Positions 18,813 to 30,446 of a stretch of 64,000 nucleotides of DNA are shown one piece after another. The stretch spans positions 244,132 through 308,131 of the forward strand of contig CAVZUA010000035.1 of assembly GCA_963778385.1 (NCBI GenBank), given 5' to 3'. The stretch is from DATARH01 sp963778385 (GTDB lineage: Bacteria > Pseudomonadota > Alphaproteobacteria > ATCC43930 > CGMCC-115725). Within the stretch, counting starts at the first letter, position 1. Each line of letters starts with the position of its first letter. Position numbers and translations under genes: made by a program. Under the pieces are notes generated by a model that was given only the letters and a program-made list of their open reading frames with translations, made no database searches and had not been told where the DNA came from.

Positions 18813-19338
18813 GGTGCTTCCCTCGTAAATGAAAGCGAACAGTTGGGCGTGAGATTAGGTTTGGGTCTCGCGGTCTATGCAGGCAAGGTGGTGCACGAGT
18901 GTGAAAGTTAAAACAGTGTAGTCCTCTACGGGGGCAAACGCGAGAAGGGGCACCCTCTGCCAACCTCCGATGCGGGCCGCTGGATCAGACTTCCCAGTGA
19001 CGTAGCCCGCTCGACGAGGTACCTGGACGACGCTGAGCTGCGGGAATTACAAGGCGCCGTTTCTGCCGAGATCGAGCGCTGCGGTCGAACACTGTCCGCC
19101 GATAGCGGTCAACAGCCCCCTTCGAGGAAGCTAATCCGCTCGGCGATCGTTGGGCCGCTCCATGACGGGATCTAGCAAGGCGCGGCGTGCATCGTCGGCG
19201 TAGCCAAGTCGGCGACAAACACCGGATTTGATCAATTACCAGCGGCGGTTGTGAGCCACATCGCATCCAAGCGGCGCGCGTAACCGTATTTCCCATCAGG
19301 GCGCGGCGACGCGCCGCGCGATAAAGAGGACGAGAGCC
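18813..19338. other. Intergenic region with a weak coding relic
   Basis: On the plus strand about 19000-19175 reads YLDDAELRELQGAVSAEIER followed by RKLIRSAIVGPLHDGI and a stop, a helical pattern like small recombination-associated proteins of alphaproteobacteria but with no start. Nothing else is supported. Confidence 0.25.
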
Positions 19339-19734
19339 ATGCCCGCTAACAAATTTTTGCTCAAAGGTTCAGGTGTCGAAATCGATTACACCATTGGGGC
19401 GAACCAGGCGCTGCCTGCGCTGATCTACAAGAAGGGGGCGGCCGTCAAGCAATTTAAGGCCATCGAAATCCAGACCGACACAACCGGCCTGGGCCAAATG
19501 GTCTCTGTCGCACTGGTGCGGGCAACCGATGCCGGCGGCGAGCGTTTCGGCTTTTTCCTGCCGGTGATCGACGTCGCCAAGGGGCAGACGGCCACGTTCC
19601 AGACTGTTGGCGTCGATGAAACGTTTACCGGCCCCAACTCGGTCCCGCATCGCCCGCCGTCATGGCGTTGCATCGAGTTGCACGGCACGGCGCAAACCGT
19701 AATCGTGCCGCTGGTCAGTGCCCCTGCAGCTTAA
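19339..19734 (+). CDS. Hypothetical protein, beta-rich
   Basis: A 131-residue protein (MPANKFLLKGSGVEIDYTIG) with alternating short strands and no transmembrane segment, compatible with a small beta-sandwich. AAGAGGACGAGAGCC precedes the ATG, a fair ribosome site. Codon use and composition look genuine. No family recognised. It stands alone between relics. Confidence 0.6.
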   Translation: MPANKFLLKGSGVEIDYTIGANQALPALIYKKGAAVKQFKAIEIQTDTTGLGQMVSVALVRATDAGGERFGFFLPVIDVAKGQTATFQTVGVDETFTGPNSVPHRPPSWRCIELHGTAQTVIVPLVSAPAA

Positions 19735-19900
19735 CATTGCTGCCGTCGCTCATCTCCCCGCCCCATTTAGCGGGGAGAGGGTGGTCGGTATTTCCCGACT
19801 AATAGCCCCGGCCGCGTGTCGCCAGCGATGCGCGAGCCGGTATCCCACAGACCGACGATTGAACTTAGCGCAATCGCACTCAAGCAAGTGGGAGGAAGAG

Positions 19901-20166
19901 ATGAGAGTCAAGGATGCAATTCTGATTACGCACCCGACGAGCTATTGGGCTTTTCCTGTCACGACGAGATGGGACTTCACGACGCGGCGGTACCAATGCA
20001 AGGCGTTACACTCGCGGTCATTCCTTTCGGCACATCGCAAGCACCCTATTTTGATGGGGCCTTGCGGAGTTTTTTGACGATCGGCAACGACCCAAAATAT
20101 TCGCAACCCTACGCCAATGCCCTGACCATCGCCGCATGGATTTGCCCGCTGGGGCCGGGTTCGTAA
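19901..20166 (+). pseudogene. Truncated, frameshifted gene with a LamG-like N-terminal piece
   Basis: A strong GGAGGAAGAG site is followed directly by ATG 19901 (MRVKDAILITHP). Near 19934 the frame slips (CACCCGACGAG lacks one C), and the other frame continues DELLGFSCHDEMGLHDAAVP, VIPFGTSQAPYFDGALRSF and YSQPYANALTIAAWICPL. The ALTIAAWI strand resembles the concanavalin-A-like/LamG fold (TISAWV), but this is a guess. Homology stops near 20140 where a minus-strand truncated gene begins, so the locus is a rearrangement junction. Confidence 0.5.
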
Positions 20167-20732
20167 TAACCTTCCCACGCTAGCACCTCCTGACAGACAT
20201 CCCATTGTATCGTAAGGCGATCATGGGGAATGGCAGCCGCGATCGCATCGACTTCACCCAGCAGATGATGCGTCAGGGCGGGAAGCAGCGCCGGTCGATC
20301 GGATGGCACCATGTTGTTGTAGACCGGTGCAATCGGTGTCGGCAGCGGAACCTGGAATTTCACCGCAGCGGGAATGATCCCGTCTCGTTGCAGCCGCTGG
20401 AAAATTTCCCACGAAGCGATCGCCACGTCGGCATAGCCGGTGTGAATTGTCGCCGCCTCTGGCACCGCGCCGGGCTTGAGCCGCAGTCGCGGGATTTCAC
20501 AGATCAGCTTGCCATCCCACTGTACGAACTTGAATGTTGGCACATCATCAGCGCGCTCGATCGCCGGGTTCTCAGCCAGCACGTCCTGCAAGAAGCGGAT
20601 CCAGGTTTTACGAATGCCGGTTTCGCCATCGGGTAGTCGCAGCAAATGTGGCCCGGCGGCGGCTGTCAGCGTACGAAACACAGTTTCCGAATCGGGGAGT
20701 GGGATGCTGCCGACGAAGTGCACGCAAAGCAT
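20109..20732 (-). pseudogene. Truncated conserved hypothetical (MetE-like barrel candidate)
   Basis: Starts MLCVHFVGSIPLPDSETVFR after a strong GGAGGGAAGGTC site. LLRLPDGETGIRKTWIRF, KFQVPLPTPIAPVYNNMVP and LTIQWDVCQEVLAWEGYY match an uncharacterised family usually about 350 residues long, with a cobalamin-independent methionine-synthase-like barrel as one possible fold (inference). Only about 195 family residues remain; the frame ends soon after GYYEPGPSG near 20150, back to back with another truncated gene on the other strand. Product about 207 residues, likely inactive. Confidence 0.6.
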
Positions 20733-21003
20733 GACCTTCCCTCCTGCGGCGGTGCTCGTTGAGAGATAGATCTGCCAAGCGCCCCTCGTATGGCATCCTC
20801 CGAACCGCAGCTGATGTCGGAAGGTTCGACGAGCCGCATCAAGACACGCGAAAGAGATTTGAGCTCCGAGACGGCGAAAGGCTCTCGCCGAGGCGCCATG
20901 GCTCAATAACAGACTGCAGCTGGGACGGTGATTGTACACTTGCCAAACTCCTTGCGGAGCGAACAGTGAGACGCCTCACTCACCCCTGGCGGAGGATCAA
21001 ACG

Positions 21004-21975
21004 ATGAAGGAATTTTCCGGGAAGATGGCCGTCGTCACCGGCGGTGGATCGGGGATGGGCCGGGAGTTGGTGCGCCAGCTCGTTGCCGAGGGCTGCAACG
21101 TCGCGACGTGCGACGTCTCGGCGGCTGGGCTACAGGAAACGCAACGGCTATGCGAGGCGGCCGGCCTGCCGCAGGGACTGCGTCTGACAACGCACGTCGC
21201 CGATGTCGCGGACAGTGCTCAGGTCGATCGGTTTCGCGATGAGGTGTCCGACCGTCACGCAACTGACAAAATTCATCTGCTGTTCAACAATGCGGGGATC
21301 GGCGGCGGCGGAAGCATGATCGCCAACAGCAGGGCCGAGTGGGAGCGGACCTTCAACATCTGCTGGGGCGGGGTTTATCTCTGCACCCGTTCGTTTCTGC
21401 CGATGCTGCAACGCGCCGAGGAGGGCCATATCGTCAACACGAGCAGCGTCAACGGGTTTTGGGCGTCGATTGGGCCCAATATTCCGCAGACCGCTTATGC
21501 CGCGGCGAAATTTGCGGTCAAGGGCTTCAGCGAGGCGCTGATCACCGATTTACGACTCAACGCCCCGCATATTAAGTGCTCGGTTGTCATGCCCGGGCAC
21601 ATCGGGACATCGATCCCGCTCAATTCTCGCAAGGTTCAAACTGGCGCCGACTGCGACGCGATGAATACCGCGCAACTCACCTGGGCGCGAGCGCGGCTGG
21701 CGTCGACCGGTCAGGATGCGTCCAATGTTTCGGATGAGGAGCTGCGTGCGATGGTTGCAGCACGCGAGCGGCGCTTCGTCGAAGACGCACCCACGAGCGC
21801 GTCGCAGGCAGCGACGATCATCCTCGACGAAGTCAAGGCTGATCGCTGGCGCATTCTTGTCGGCCAGGACGCCGAGGCAATCGACGAGCGTGTGCGTCGC
21901 TCACCCGAGCAGGCCTACGAGATCGATTTCTTCGAAAGCTTCGCCCGCGAGGTCGGCTGGCGCCTGCCTGTGTAG
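21004..21975 (+). CDS. Short-chain dehydrogenase/reductase
   Basis: Classical SDR of 324 residues. AVVTGGGSGMGRELVRQL is the NAD(P) Rossmann loop, FNNAGIGGGG the NNAG motif, then NTSSVNG (serine) and TAYAAAKFAVKGF (YxxxK). The C-terminal extension of about 60 residues (to FAREVGWRLPV) is longer than in 250-residue SDRs and includes WRILVGQDAEAIDE. GGAGGATCAAACG precedes ATG 21004. Substrate unknown. It stands among degradation-type genes with a second SDR about 560 bases downstream. Confidence 0.92.
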   Translation: MKEFSGKMAVVTGGGSGMGRELVRQLVAEGCNVATCDVSAAGLQETQRLCEAAGLPQGLRLTTHVADVADSAQVDRFRDEVSDRHATDKIHLLFNNAGIGGGGSMIANSRAEWERTFNICWGGVYLCTRSFLPMLQRAEEGHIVNTSSVNGFWASIGPNIPQTAYAAAKFAVKGFSEALITDLRLNAPHIKCSVVMPGHIGTSIPLNSRKVQTGADCDAMNTAQLTWARARLASTGQDASNVSDEELRAMVAARERRFVEDAPTSASQAATIILDEVKADRWRILVGQDAEAIDERVRRSPEQAYEIDFFESFAREVGWRLPV

Positions 21976-22537
21976 CGCCGCATATCAATCATGGTCGCCT
22001 CAAGGGGCCTACGCTGAGGCAGCATGTTCTCTGCTTCGCAGTCCGGCGGCTGAATGGCCGCGCGCGGCGCGTTGTTGTCGGTCGCTCCTGTGCCGACGAC
22101 GGTCTCCCTAACGCTCGCCCTGACGGCGCGAACCGCTCAAATTGCCCCAATGCCGTCAGTGACCCGCGCACGTGTCCAATGGCGCAGCGAACGTAGCGGC
22201 TCTTGTGCGCGGCGAAGACGCTCGATGGTATCATGCCGCAACGCCGCTTCGTTTCGTCGAGTTCGACTGTCCTGAACGCTTATCACGCGATGTTGCCAAT
22301 CCGGAACGCCAGCATGGACAACGGTTTCGCGTGTCTACTAACGGTGTCGCATAGGTCTCCGTTCTTCGAAGCCCGAATATTGCAATCGAGAATTTCTCAG
22401 CCGACGCTTGAGAAACTTTCATGCGAGATCACGCTCGACCGTCCCGCCCAGAATTGATTTGTGAGTATATGCGCCTAGATTTAGCGGAGGCGGCTGCGGG
22501 CAACCACCGCCGACCAGCGACGCATGAGGAGTTGATC
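21976..22537. other. Intergenic region between two SDR genes
   Basis: No gene found. The right half (about 22300-22480) is less GC-rich and may carry the promoter of the next SDR. A GAGGAG site lies just before its start. Confidence 0.35.
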
Positions 22538-23239
22538 ATGACGACCATTCCCTATCGCACCGCGCTGATCGTCGGGGCCGGCTCGGGCATCAGCGCGTCG
22601 GTTGCCCGCGGCTTGGCGACAGCGGGTCTCAAGGTCGGTGTCGCTGCCCGGAACATCGACAAGCTCGCGTCGCTCGCTGTCGAAACCGGCGCCGAACGGT
22701 TCACGGTTGACGCGTCAGATCCGGCGGCTGTCGCCCATCTGTTCGAGGAGGCCGACGAGCGGATCGGAGCGCCGGATGTCGTGCTCTACAACGCCAGCGC
22801 ACGTGCGCACGGTCCGATCGCAGAGCTTGACCCGGAAGCGGTCCGGAAGGCGGTCGAGATATCGGCCTTTGGCGCCTTCTTGGTCGTGCAGCAGGCGGCA
22901 CGGCGGATGATCACGCGCGGTGCTGGCGCAATCTTGCTGACCGGCGCCAGCGCCAGCGTTAAGGGCTATCCACACTCCGCGGCGTTCGCGATGGGCAAAT
23001 TTGCATTACGTGGTCTGGCGCAAAGCACCGCCCGAGAGCTGGGGCCGAAGGGGGTCCATGTCGCACATTTTGTGATCGACGGCGGCGTTCGCGGTCCCCG
23101 GCACCCGGACTCGAACGAGCGGCCGGACAGCACGCTCGATCCCGACGCGATCGCTCAGACCTATCTCGATATCTTGCGCCAGCCGCGCAGCGCGTGGTCT
23201 CTAGAGGTCGAGATGCGGCCGTGGGTCGAGACGTTCTGA
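22538..23239 (+). CDS. Atypical SDR lacking the catalytic tyrosine (SDR_c10-like)
   Basis: 233 residues with SDR architecture: ALIVGAGSGISASVARGL in place of the canonical TGxxxGxG, LYNASARAHGP for NNAG, LTGASASVKG for the serine region, and SAAFAMGKFALRGLAQS where the usual YxxxK is FxxxK. This combination, Phe for the active Tyr and an incomplete glycine loop, is described for the SDR_c10 subgroup, so it is a family trait and not a local mutation. GAGGAG lies 8 bases before ATG 22538. Reaction unknown. Confidence 0.85.
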   Translation: MTTIPYRTALIVGAGSGISASVARGLATAGLKVGVAARNIDKLASLAVETGAERFTVDASDPAAVAHLFEEADERIGAPDVVLYNASARAHGPIAELDPEAVRKAVEISAFGAFLVVQQAARRMITRGAGAILLTGASASVKGYPHSAAFAMGKFALRGLAQSTARELGPKGVHVAHFVIDGGVRGPRHPDSNERPDSTLDPDAIAQTYLDILRQPRSAWSLEVEMRPWVETF

Positions 23240-23332
23240 CCCTAGGCAAGGACATCAAAGTCGCCGATTCCATAGTCTGGAAAACGCAGATTCTGTAGGC
23301 CACGGTGAGGCCGAGATAACAGGAGGTGTGCC

Positions 23333-24683
23333 ATGAGCCAGTTCGAGATCGCCGACAACAAATTTGCGGCGGACACGGAGAGAGCTTCATCGGCCTATGT
23401 GCCGTCGCTCCAGCGCACGGAAGGGCAGCCCCCGCCCATCGCGGCGCATGGCGGCCTATCCTACATGTCGTTCGATCGGGACGGCGATGCGGGAACCGCC
23501 GCGGCGCTCGAGGACGCGCTCGCGGAGATCGCCGAGGGCGAGAGCCAGCGCCTCAAGGAAATGCTCGACAAGGCGCCGCCAGGCCCGATCAAGACCAAAT
23601 GGGGTCTCGGCTTCCGCGACTACGACGAGTGCCTGAAATACATCCGTCAGTCGAACAGCATCAAGGCCCCGCCAGGCGGCGTGGCGCTGCCGCTGCCCTA
23701 TACGGTCTACGAGCGGCCGAGCTATTCGGTGGTGCCGTCCAACGCGCTCTGGCGAGACCCGGCGCGCGCCGAGACGGCGGCGATTCTGCGCACGAACGAG
23801 AAGGACAACCGGCGGCGGGACCTCTATTTCCCGCAGGTGCTGCGCGATGCGCGGCGCATCGGCGAGTACTACCCGGGTCTCTCGCCCGAGCAGCCCCGAA
23901 TGCATGGACCGGCTCGGTGTATCGCTGGCGCACCTCGAGTCCAAGTGCTCGAACTTCTACGATGCGGCGGAGGTGGAGCGCGTTTTCTATCCGGAGATCG
24001 AGAAGCTGCTGCTCGAGTTCTTCCCGGATGCGACTGATGCGCTGGTCTACAACCACGATGTCTTCGACAAGGACTACACGGGCGACCGCACGGAAGACCA
24101 GGACAGCAACAACCCCGGGGTGAACGCCAATTACGCCAACCTCGTGCACAACGACTTGAACGACAACAGCGGCCGCGTGCGCTGCCGCGAGCTGCTCACC
24201 AAGAACCTGCGGAATTTCGGGCGCACGCAGCACTACACCGAGGAAGAGGCCGACGCGAAGATGTCTCGGCGGTTCGTGTCGATCAATCTCGCCAAGCCGA
24301 TCGAGACGGTCGAGCAGTTTCCTTTCGTGCTCTGCGCCTGGCCTTCCTTCGCCGACCAGCCCTACATCACGAACTACCGGATCTACGACGACCGCGTCGG
24401 CGAGACCACCCGCTTCACCTACCGTCCCAATCACGAGTGGTACTGGTTTCCCCGGCAGAAGCCGACCGAGGTCTCGATGCTCAAGTGCTACGACTCGGTG
24501 ACCGACGGCTCGGTCTCGCGTTGGTCTTTCCATACCGCCTGTATCGACCCGACCGTGCCCGCTCGACGCCCCATGCCGCAAGAACGTCGTGGTCCGCTCC
24601 TTTGTCTTCTTTCTAGGAAGGCAGGGAGAGGCGCCGGACAGAGGAAGCCGACATCGGTGTCGTCATACTTGACGAGCGGATGA
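23333..24683 (+). pseudogene. CmcJ/NvfI-family oxidoreductase-like gene with two frameshifts
   Basis: The family covers CmcJ-like proteins of cephamycin and fungal meroterpenoid pathways plus many uncharacterised bacterial members. Frame 1 (from ATG 23333, after AACAGGAGGTGTGCC) holds PYTVYERPSYSVVPSNALWR; frame 2 holds ECMDRLGVSLAHLESKCSNF, LVHNDLNDNSGRVRC, RRFVSINLAKPIETVEQFP and RFTYRPNHEWYWFPRQ. The first slip is at a CCCC run (23894), the second near 24561, after which a third frame gives DAPCRKNVVVRSFVFF, the natural end. Both slips are one extra base. Joined length is about 430 residues. Confidence 0.75.
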
Positions 24684-24833
24684 CCGCTTGGGGCTCAACA
24701 AGGGCCTGATCGTTTTCGCCCTGTGCATTCTCGCCGTTGGCCCGCCAGACCCGGCCTTCGATCATGCCGGGAATGTCGTCACAGCGGCGGTCGCGGGCGC
24801 CGCTCCTGGCCGACAGCCCGGCCGGCAACGGCT

Positions 24834-25688
24834 TTAGTCGGCGGCAGCGCGCTGCTGGCCGTACTGATCCCGGAGTTCTTCGAGGCGCCTCCGGATTTCC
24901 GACCTTCGCTCCTCGAGCGGAACCTCGTCGGCGGCGAAGATGCAGGCAAGGACCTTCCGTCCAATCGCCTTTAGGGCGGCGTATTCGTCTGGCCCCGAAA
25001 ATCGCGGGATGCGCAGCACGGTGTCATGCGTGTAGGTCCGTTTCGTCTTCTCTGCCCCCGCCATTTGGGGGATCACGCTGAGCTTCCCCCGGACTGCTTT
25101 GCGCAGCAGCCGGCGCCACATTGTCACCCCGACGTCGGTGGTGCCGCGATGCTCAAGCGCGTGAACGGCGATCGGCCGCTGGCTGACCTGTGCATCCCAG
25201 TCGCCGGGAACCCGCTGCTTCTGCTCATAGCTGCGATGGCCGGTTTGGCCATAAAAATCGACCGTGTCGCGTCCGCATTCCTCAGGTTTGCCTTCGTGGA
25301 ACGGGTCGACCTCATCATTGAAGTGACGCCAGCCGATGATCCAGCAATTCGTGTCGTCGATCGGCACCGTCCAACGGGTGATGCTGACCCGATGGAAAAA
25401 TTTCTCGGCTTCCGCCTTTTCGAGCAGGGCCCCGACCTGCCCGCAATTTGGCAGCCAGATATGGTTCGAACGCACCCAGACCCGATCGTCAACACGGCGA
25501 ACAGTGATGTAGTACATCCCCTGGCCATCCGGGGTCTCCGCGAAATCGTAGGTCGGCTGCTGCGCCCAGGCATCGCTGAACTGCAGGGTCGTGATGTTGC
25601 TGTGGAGAAAGTAGGCGTGCGCCGGGTCGACGAAGTTCTCTTTCACCTGAAGCCAGTTGCACGGGTAGTGGACCGAATAGGGGACCAT
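24834..25688 (-). pseudogene. Rieske oxygenase alpha-subunit, catalytic domain only
   Basis: Encodes VHYPCNWLQVKENFVDPAHA and YFLHSNITTLQFSD with the DPxHxxFLH iron-ligand pattern of phthalate-dioxygenase-like Rieske oxygenases, then IGWRHFNDEVDPF and a helical tail. The N-terminal Rieske domain (CxH...CxxH, about 130 residues) is absent, and the DNA upstream of 25690 on this strand shows no trace of it, so the gene is truncated at its 5' end. A 284-residue product from ATG 25688 could fold in part but could not receive electrons. It converges on the frameshifted CmcJ-like gene. Confidence 0.8.
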
Positions 25689-26071
25689 CCTGTTTCAGCG
25701 GCAATAAACTCCACTTTGAAAGCACTTGATTTCGCGTGGGGCACGTTCGGCAACGTGGACGGCGCAAGGCTGGGCGGTTAGTCTTTCGATGCCGGAGCGG
25801 TCGTTTCGGGGAGGGGAGTCCGGCACGGGCGAGCCACATGACGGCGAAGCTCACCTACTCAATCACGCAGGAAGATGCGTCCCGATATGGTATCTCGTGC
25901 ATAACGACGCACGGCAGTCGATGAAAACGGCGAGGTCCGGCAACGACGATCCGGTTGGCGCGTCTAGCCGATCGCTTGACTGGTAGGCCCAACACGAACG
26001 AACTGGATGTTTTCGGCAGACCAGGCGAGTGCATAATAGCGTTCGCCGCCGTTTCGGCACGGAGCTTTTCG
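25689..26071. other. Intergenic breakpoint region
   Basis: No gene confirmed. Lies between the 5'-truncated Rieske gene and the molybdopterin oxidoreductase. A short plus-strand frame (MTAKLTYSITQEDASRYGIS, 25839-25924) is seen but cannot be supported. Confidence 0.3.
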
Positions 26072-28114
26072 ATGTCTCTCGAAGAACACGCCAGCGTCTG
26101 CACCTTCGACTGCCCCGACACCTGCAGCTTGACCGTTACCGTTGATGACGGTCGCGTCACCAAGGTGAGGGGCTCAGACGCAATGCCGTTCACCGACGGT
26201 GTTATCTGCACCAAGGTTGCCCGCGACATGACCGCCTTTGTGCACGGGCCGCAGCGCGTTCTGCATCCGCTGCGGCGCATCGGCGTAAAGGGCTCAGGAG
26301 AATTCGAGCGTATCTCCTGGCCAGCCGCGCTCGACGAGATCCATGCGCGCGTCAGCGAGATTATCCACCGCTGGGGACCGCAGGCCGTGGCGCCGTTCAA
26401 TTACGCTGGCCCGCACGGCCTCCTCGCCTATGACAGCATGTCATTGCGTTTTTTCCACCGGCTCGGTGCCAGCATCGTCTACCGCCGCGGATTGTGCGGC
26501 GGTGTGCGCAGCGAGGCGTGGGCCGGAACCTACGGCGCGGTGCCCGGCGTGCCACCTGAGTTCGCCGAGTACGCCAAACTCAACATCGTCTGGGGCAACA
26601 ACGCGACGGTCGCCAATCTGCATCTCGTGCGCTGCGTCCGCCGCGCCAAACGGAAGGGCGGCCGGCTCGTTGTGATCGATCCGTTGCGGACCAAAATCGC
26701 CGAGCAGGCCGACTTGCACTTGGCGATCCTGCCCGGCACGGACGTGTTGCTCGCCTGGTCGCTCGCCGCCGAGCTGGAACGAATGGGCGCGTTCAACAAC
26801 CCGTTCATCGCCGCCCATGTGCTCGGCTTTGACGAATTCATGGCGCGGGCGCGGCAATGGCCGGCTGCGCGCGCGGCCGCAGTTTGCGGTGTGTCGGAAA
26901 CCCAGATTTTAACATTGGCCGGCTGGCTTGCCGAATCGGATCCGCTGGTGTTGACGCCGGGCAATGGGCTCGAACGCGGCCGCAACGGCGGAAGCGGCAT
27001 CCGCGCCGCAATTACCTTGCCGGCCTTGCTCGGCAAGTTCGGCCGGGGCAGCGGTATAGCGATCGCTGCCGGAAACGCATTCCCGAAGACGCTCGCCAAA
27101 TTGCAACGGCCGGATCTGGCGCCACGAGGCACCCGCACCCTCGATCTCGTCGATTTCGGCCGGCATCTGGTGGAGGACGATCTCGATCCACCGCTGCGGG
27201 CGTTGTTCATCTACAACCACAATCCGATTGTCGTGCATCCTGACCAGAACCGGATGCGCCGCGGTCTCACCCGCGACGACATTTTCTCGGTCGGCATCGA
27301 AGTAGCGATGACCGAGAGTATGGCGCATTGCGACATTGTGCTTCCGGCGGCGACGCATTTCGAATATCCCGACCTCTACGCCTCCTATGGCCATCAATGG
27401 CTGCAGCGGGCCGAACCGGTCATCTCGCCGCTTGGGGAGGCACTGCCCAACACCGAGATCTTCCGCCGTCTTGCCGCGCGCTTTGGCTTCGACGAGCCAT
27501 GCTTTCAGGCAAGCGACGCGGAATTGATGGACGAAGCTATCGATGCCGCCGATCCGCGCCTCGAAGGCATCCGGCCGAGCGAGATCTCGACGGCCGTGGC
27601 GGTGGCAATGACGGCGCAGGACGGGAACCCGCCGATCCTGTTCGAGAATATTTTACCGGCGACACCGTCAGGCAAGGTCGAATTGAAATCGGAGGCGCTG
27701 GCGACGCGCTGGGGCGCCGACGCATTGTTTGCGGAATGGCGGGAGCGAGCGACGGAGGACACCTATCCCCTGATGCTTATCTCGCCGGCCTCCGACAAGC
27801 GCATTTCGTCGACCCTGGGAAGCATCGGCGGGTCGCGCAAGGCGCCGCCACTGATGATGCACCCGATGGACGCGGCGGCACGAGGGCTTACCAGCGGTGA
27901 CGTCAAGGTATGGAACGAGCGCGGTGAGGTCATCTTGCCCTTGCAGGTGACTGAAAAGGTGCCTCTCGGGGTCGTCGCCAGCGAAAAAGGCGCGTGGCTG
28001 TCGACGAGCCGCACCGGGCAGACAATTTCGGCGTTGGTTTCAGCGGATGCGCGCGCCGACATCGCGCTCGGTGCCTGCTTCAACGACACTCGCGTCGAGG
28101 TCGCCGCCGCGTGA
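26072..28114 (+). CDS. Molybdopterin-dependent oxidoreductase (DMSO reductase superfamily)
   Basis: 680-residue catalytic subunit binding bis-MGD and a [4Fe-4S] cluster. The N-terminal CTFDCPDTCSLTV with a fourth cysteine in DGVICTKV gives the CxxxCxxxC-x(n)-C cluster site. Later marks are NIVWGNNATVANLH, LVVIDPLRTKIAEQADLHL (dinucleotide-binding part of the superfamily), ALFIYNHNPIVVHPDQ and the C-terminal APPLMMHPMDAAARG barrel. There is no Tat signal, so it is cytoplasmic. ATG 26072 (MSLEEHASVC) fits the family. No electron-transfer subunit or chaperone gene lies next to it. Relatives are broadly called anaerobic or thiosulfate-reductase-like; substrate unknown. Confidence 0.9.
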   Translation: MSLEEHASVCTFDCPDTCSLTVTVDDGRVTKVRGSDAMPFTDGVICTKVARDMTAFVHGPQRVLHPLRRIGVKGSGEFERISWPAALDEIHARVSEIIHRWGPQAVAPFNYAGPHGLLAYDSMSLRFFHRLGASIVYRRGLCGGVRSEAWAGTYGAVPGVPPEFAEYAKLNIVWGNNATVANLHLVRCVRRAKRKGGRLVVIDPLRTKIAEQADLHLAILPGTDVLLAWSLAAELERMGAFNNPFIAAHVLGFDEFMARARQWPAARAAAVCGVSETQILTLAGWLAESDPLVLTPGNGLERGRNGGSGIRAAITLPALLGKFGRGSGIAIAAGNAFPKTLAKLQRPDLAPRGTRTLDLVDFGRHLVEDDLDPPLRALFIYNHNPIVVHPDQNRMRRGLTRDDIFSVGIEVAMTESMAHCDIVLPAATHFEYPDLYASYGHQWLQRAEPVISPLGEALPNTEIFRRLAARFGFDEPCFQASDAELMDEAIDAADPRLEGIRPSEISTAVAVAMTAQDGNPPILFENILPATPSGKVELKSEALATRWGADALFAEWRERATEDTYPLMLISPASDKRISSTLGSIGGSRKAPPLMMHPMDAAARGLTSGDVKVWNERGEVILPLQVTEKVPLGVVASEKGAWLSTSRTGQTISALVSADARADIALGACFNDTRVEVAAA

Positions 28115-28209
28115 TCGGCTGAACGAGGCTCTCAAGCATCCGGGGCATTTCGCGAACCAATTCAGAATGGCGCATCCTCATCAAAAGCGGACGCTTTATG
28201 GGTTTGCGA

Positions 28210-30430
<2,221 letters not shown>

Positions 30431-30446
30431 GTGCCGATGCGCTCCA

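Noticed and set aside
23661..24581. 306-codon minus-strand frame over the CmcJ-like gene
   Set aside because: Shadow composition; the sense frames have conserved motifs despite the slips.
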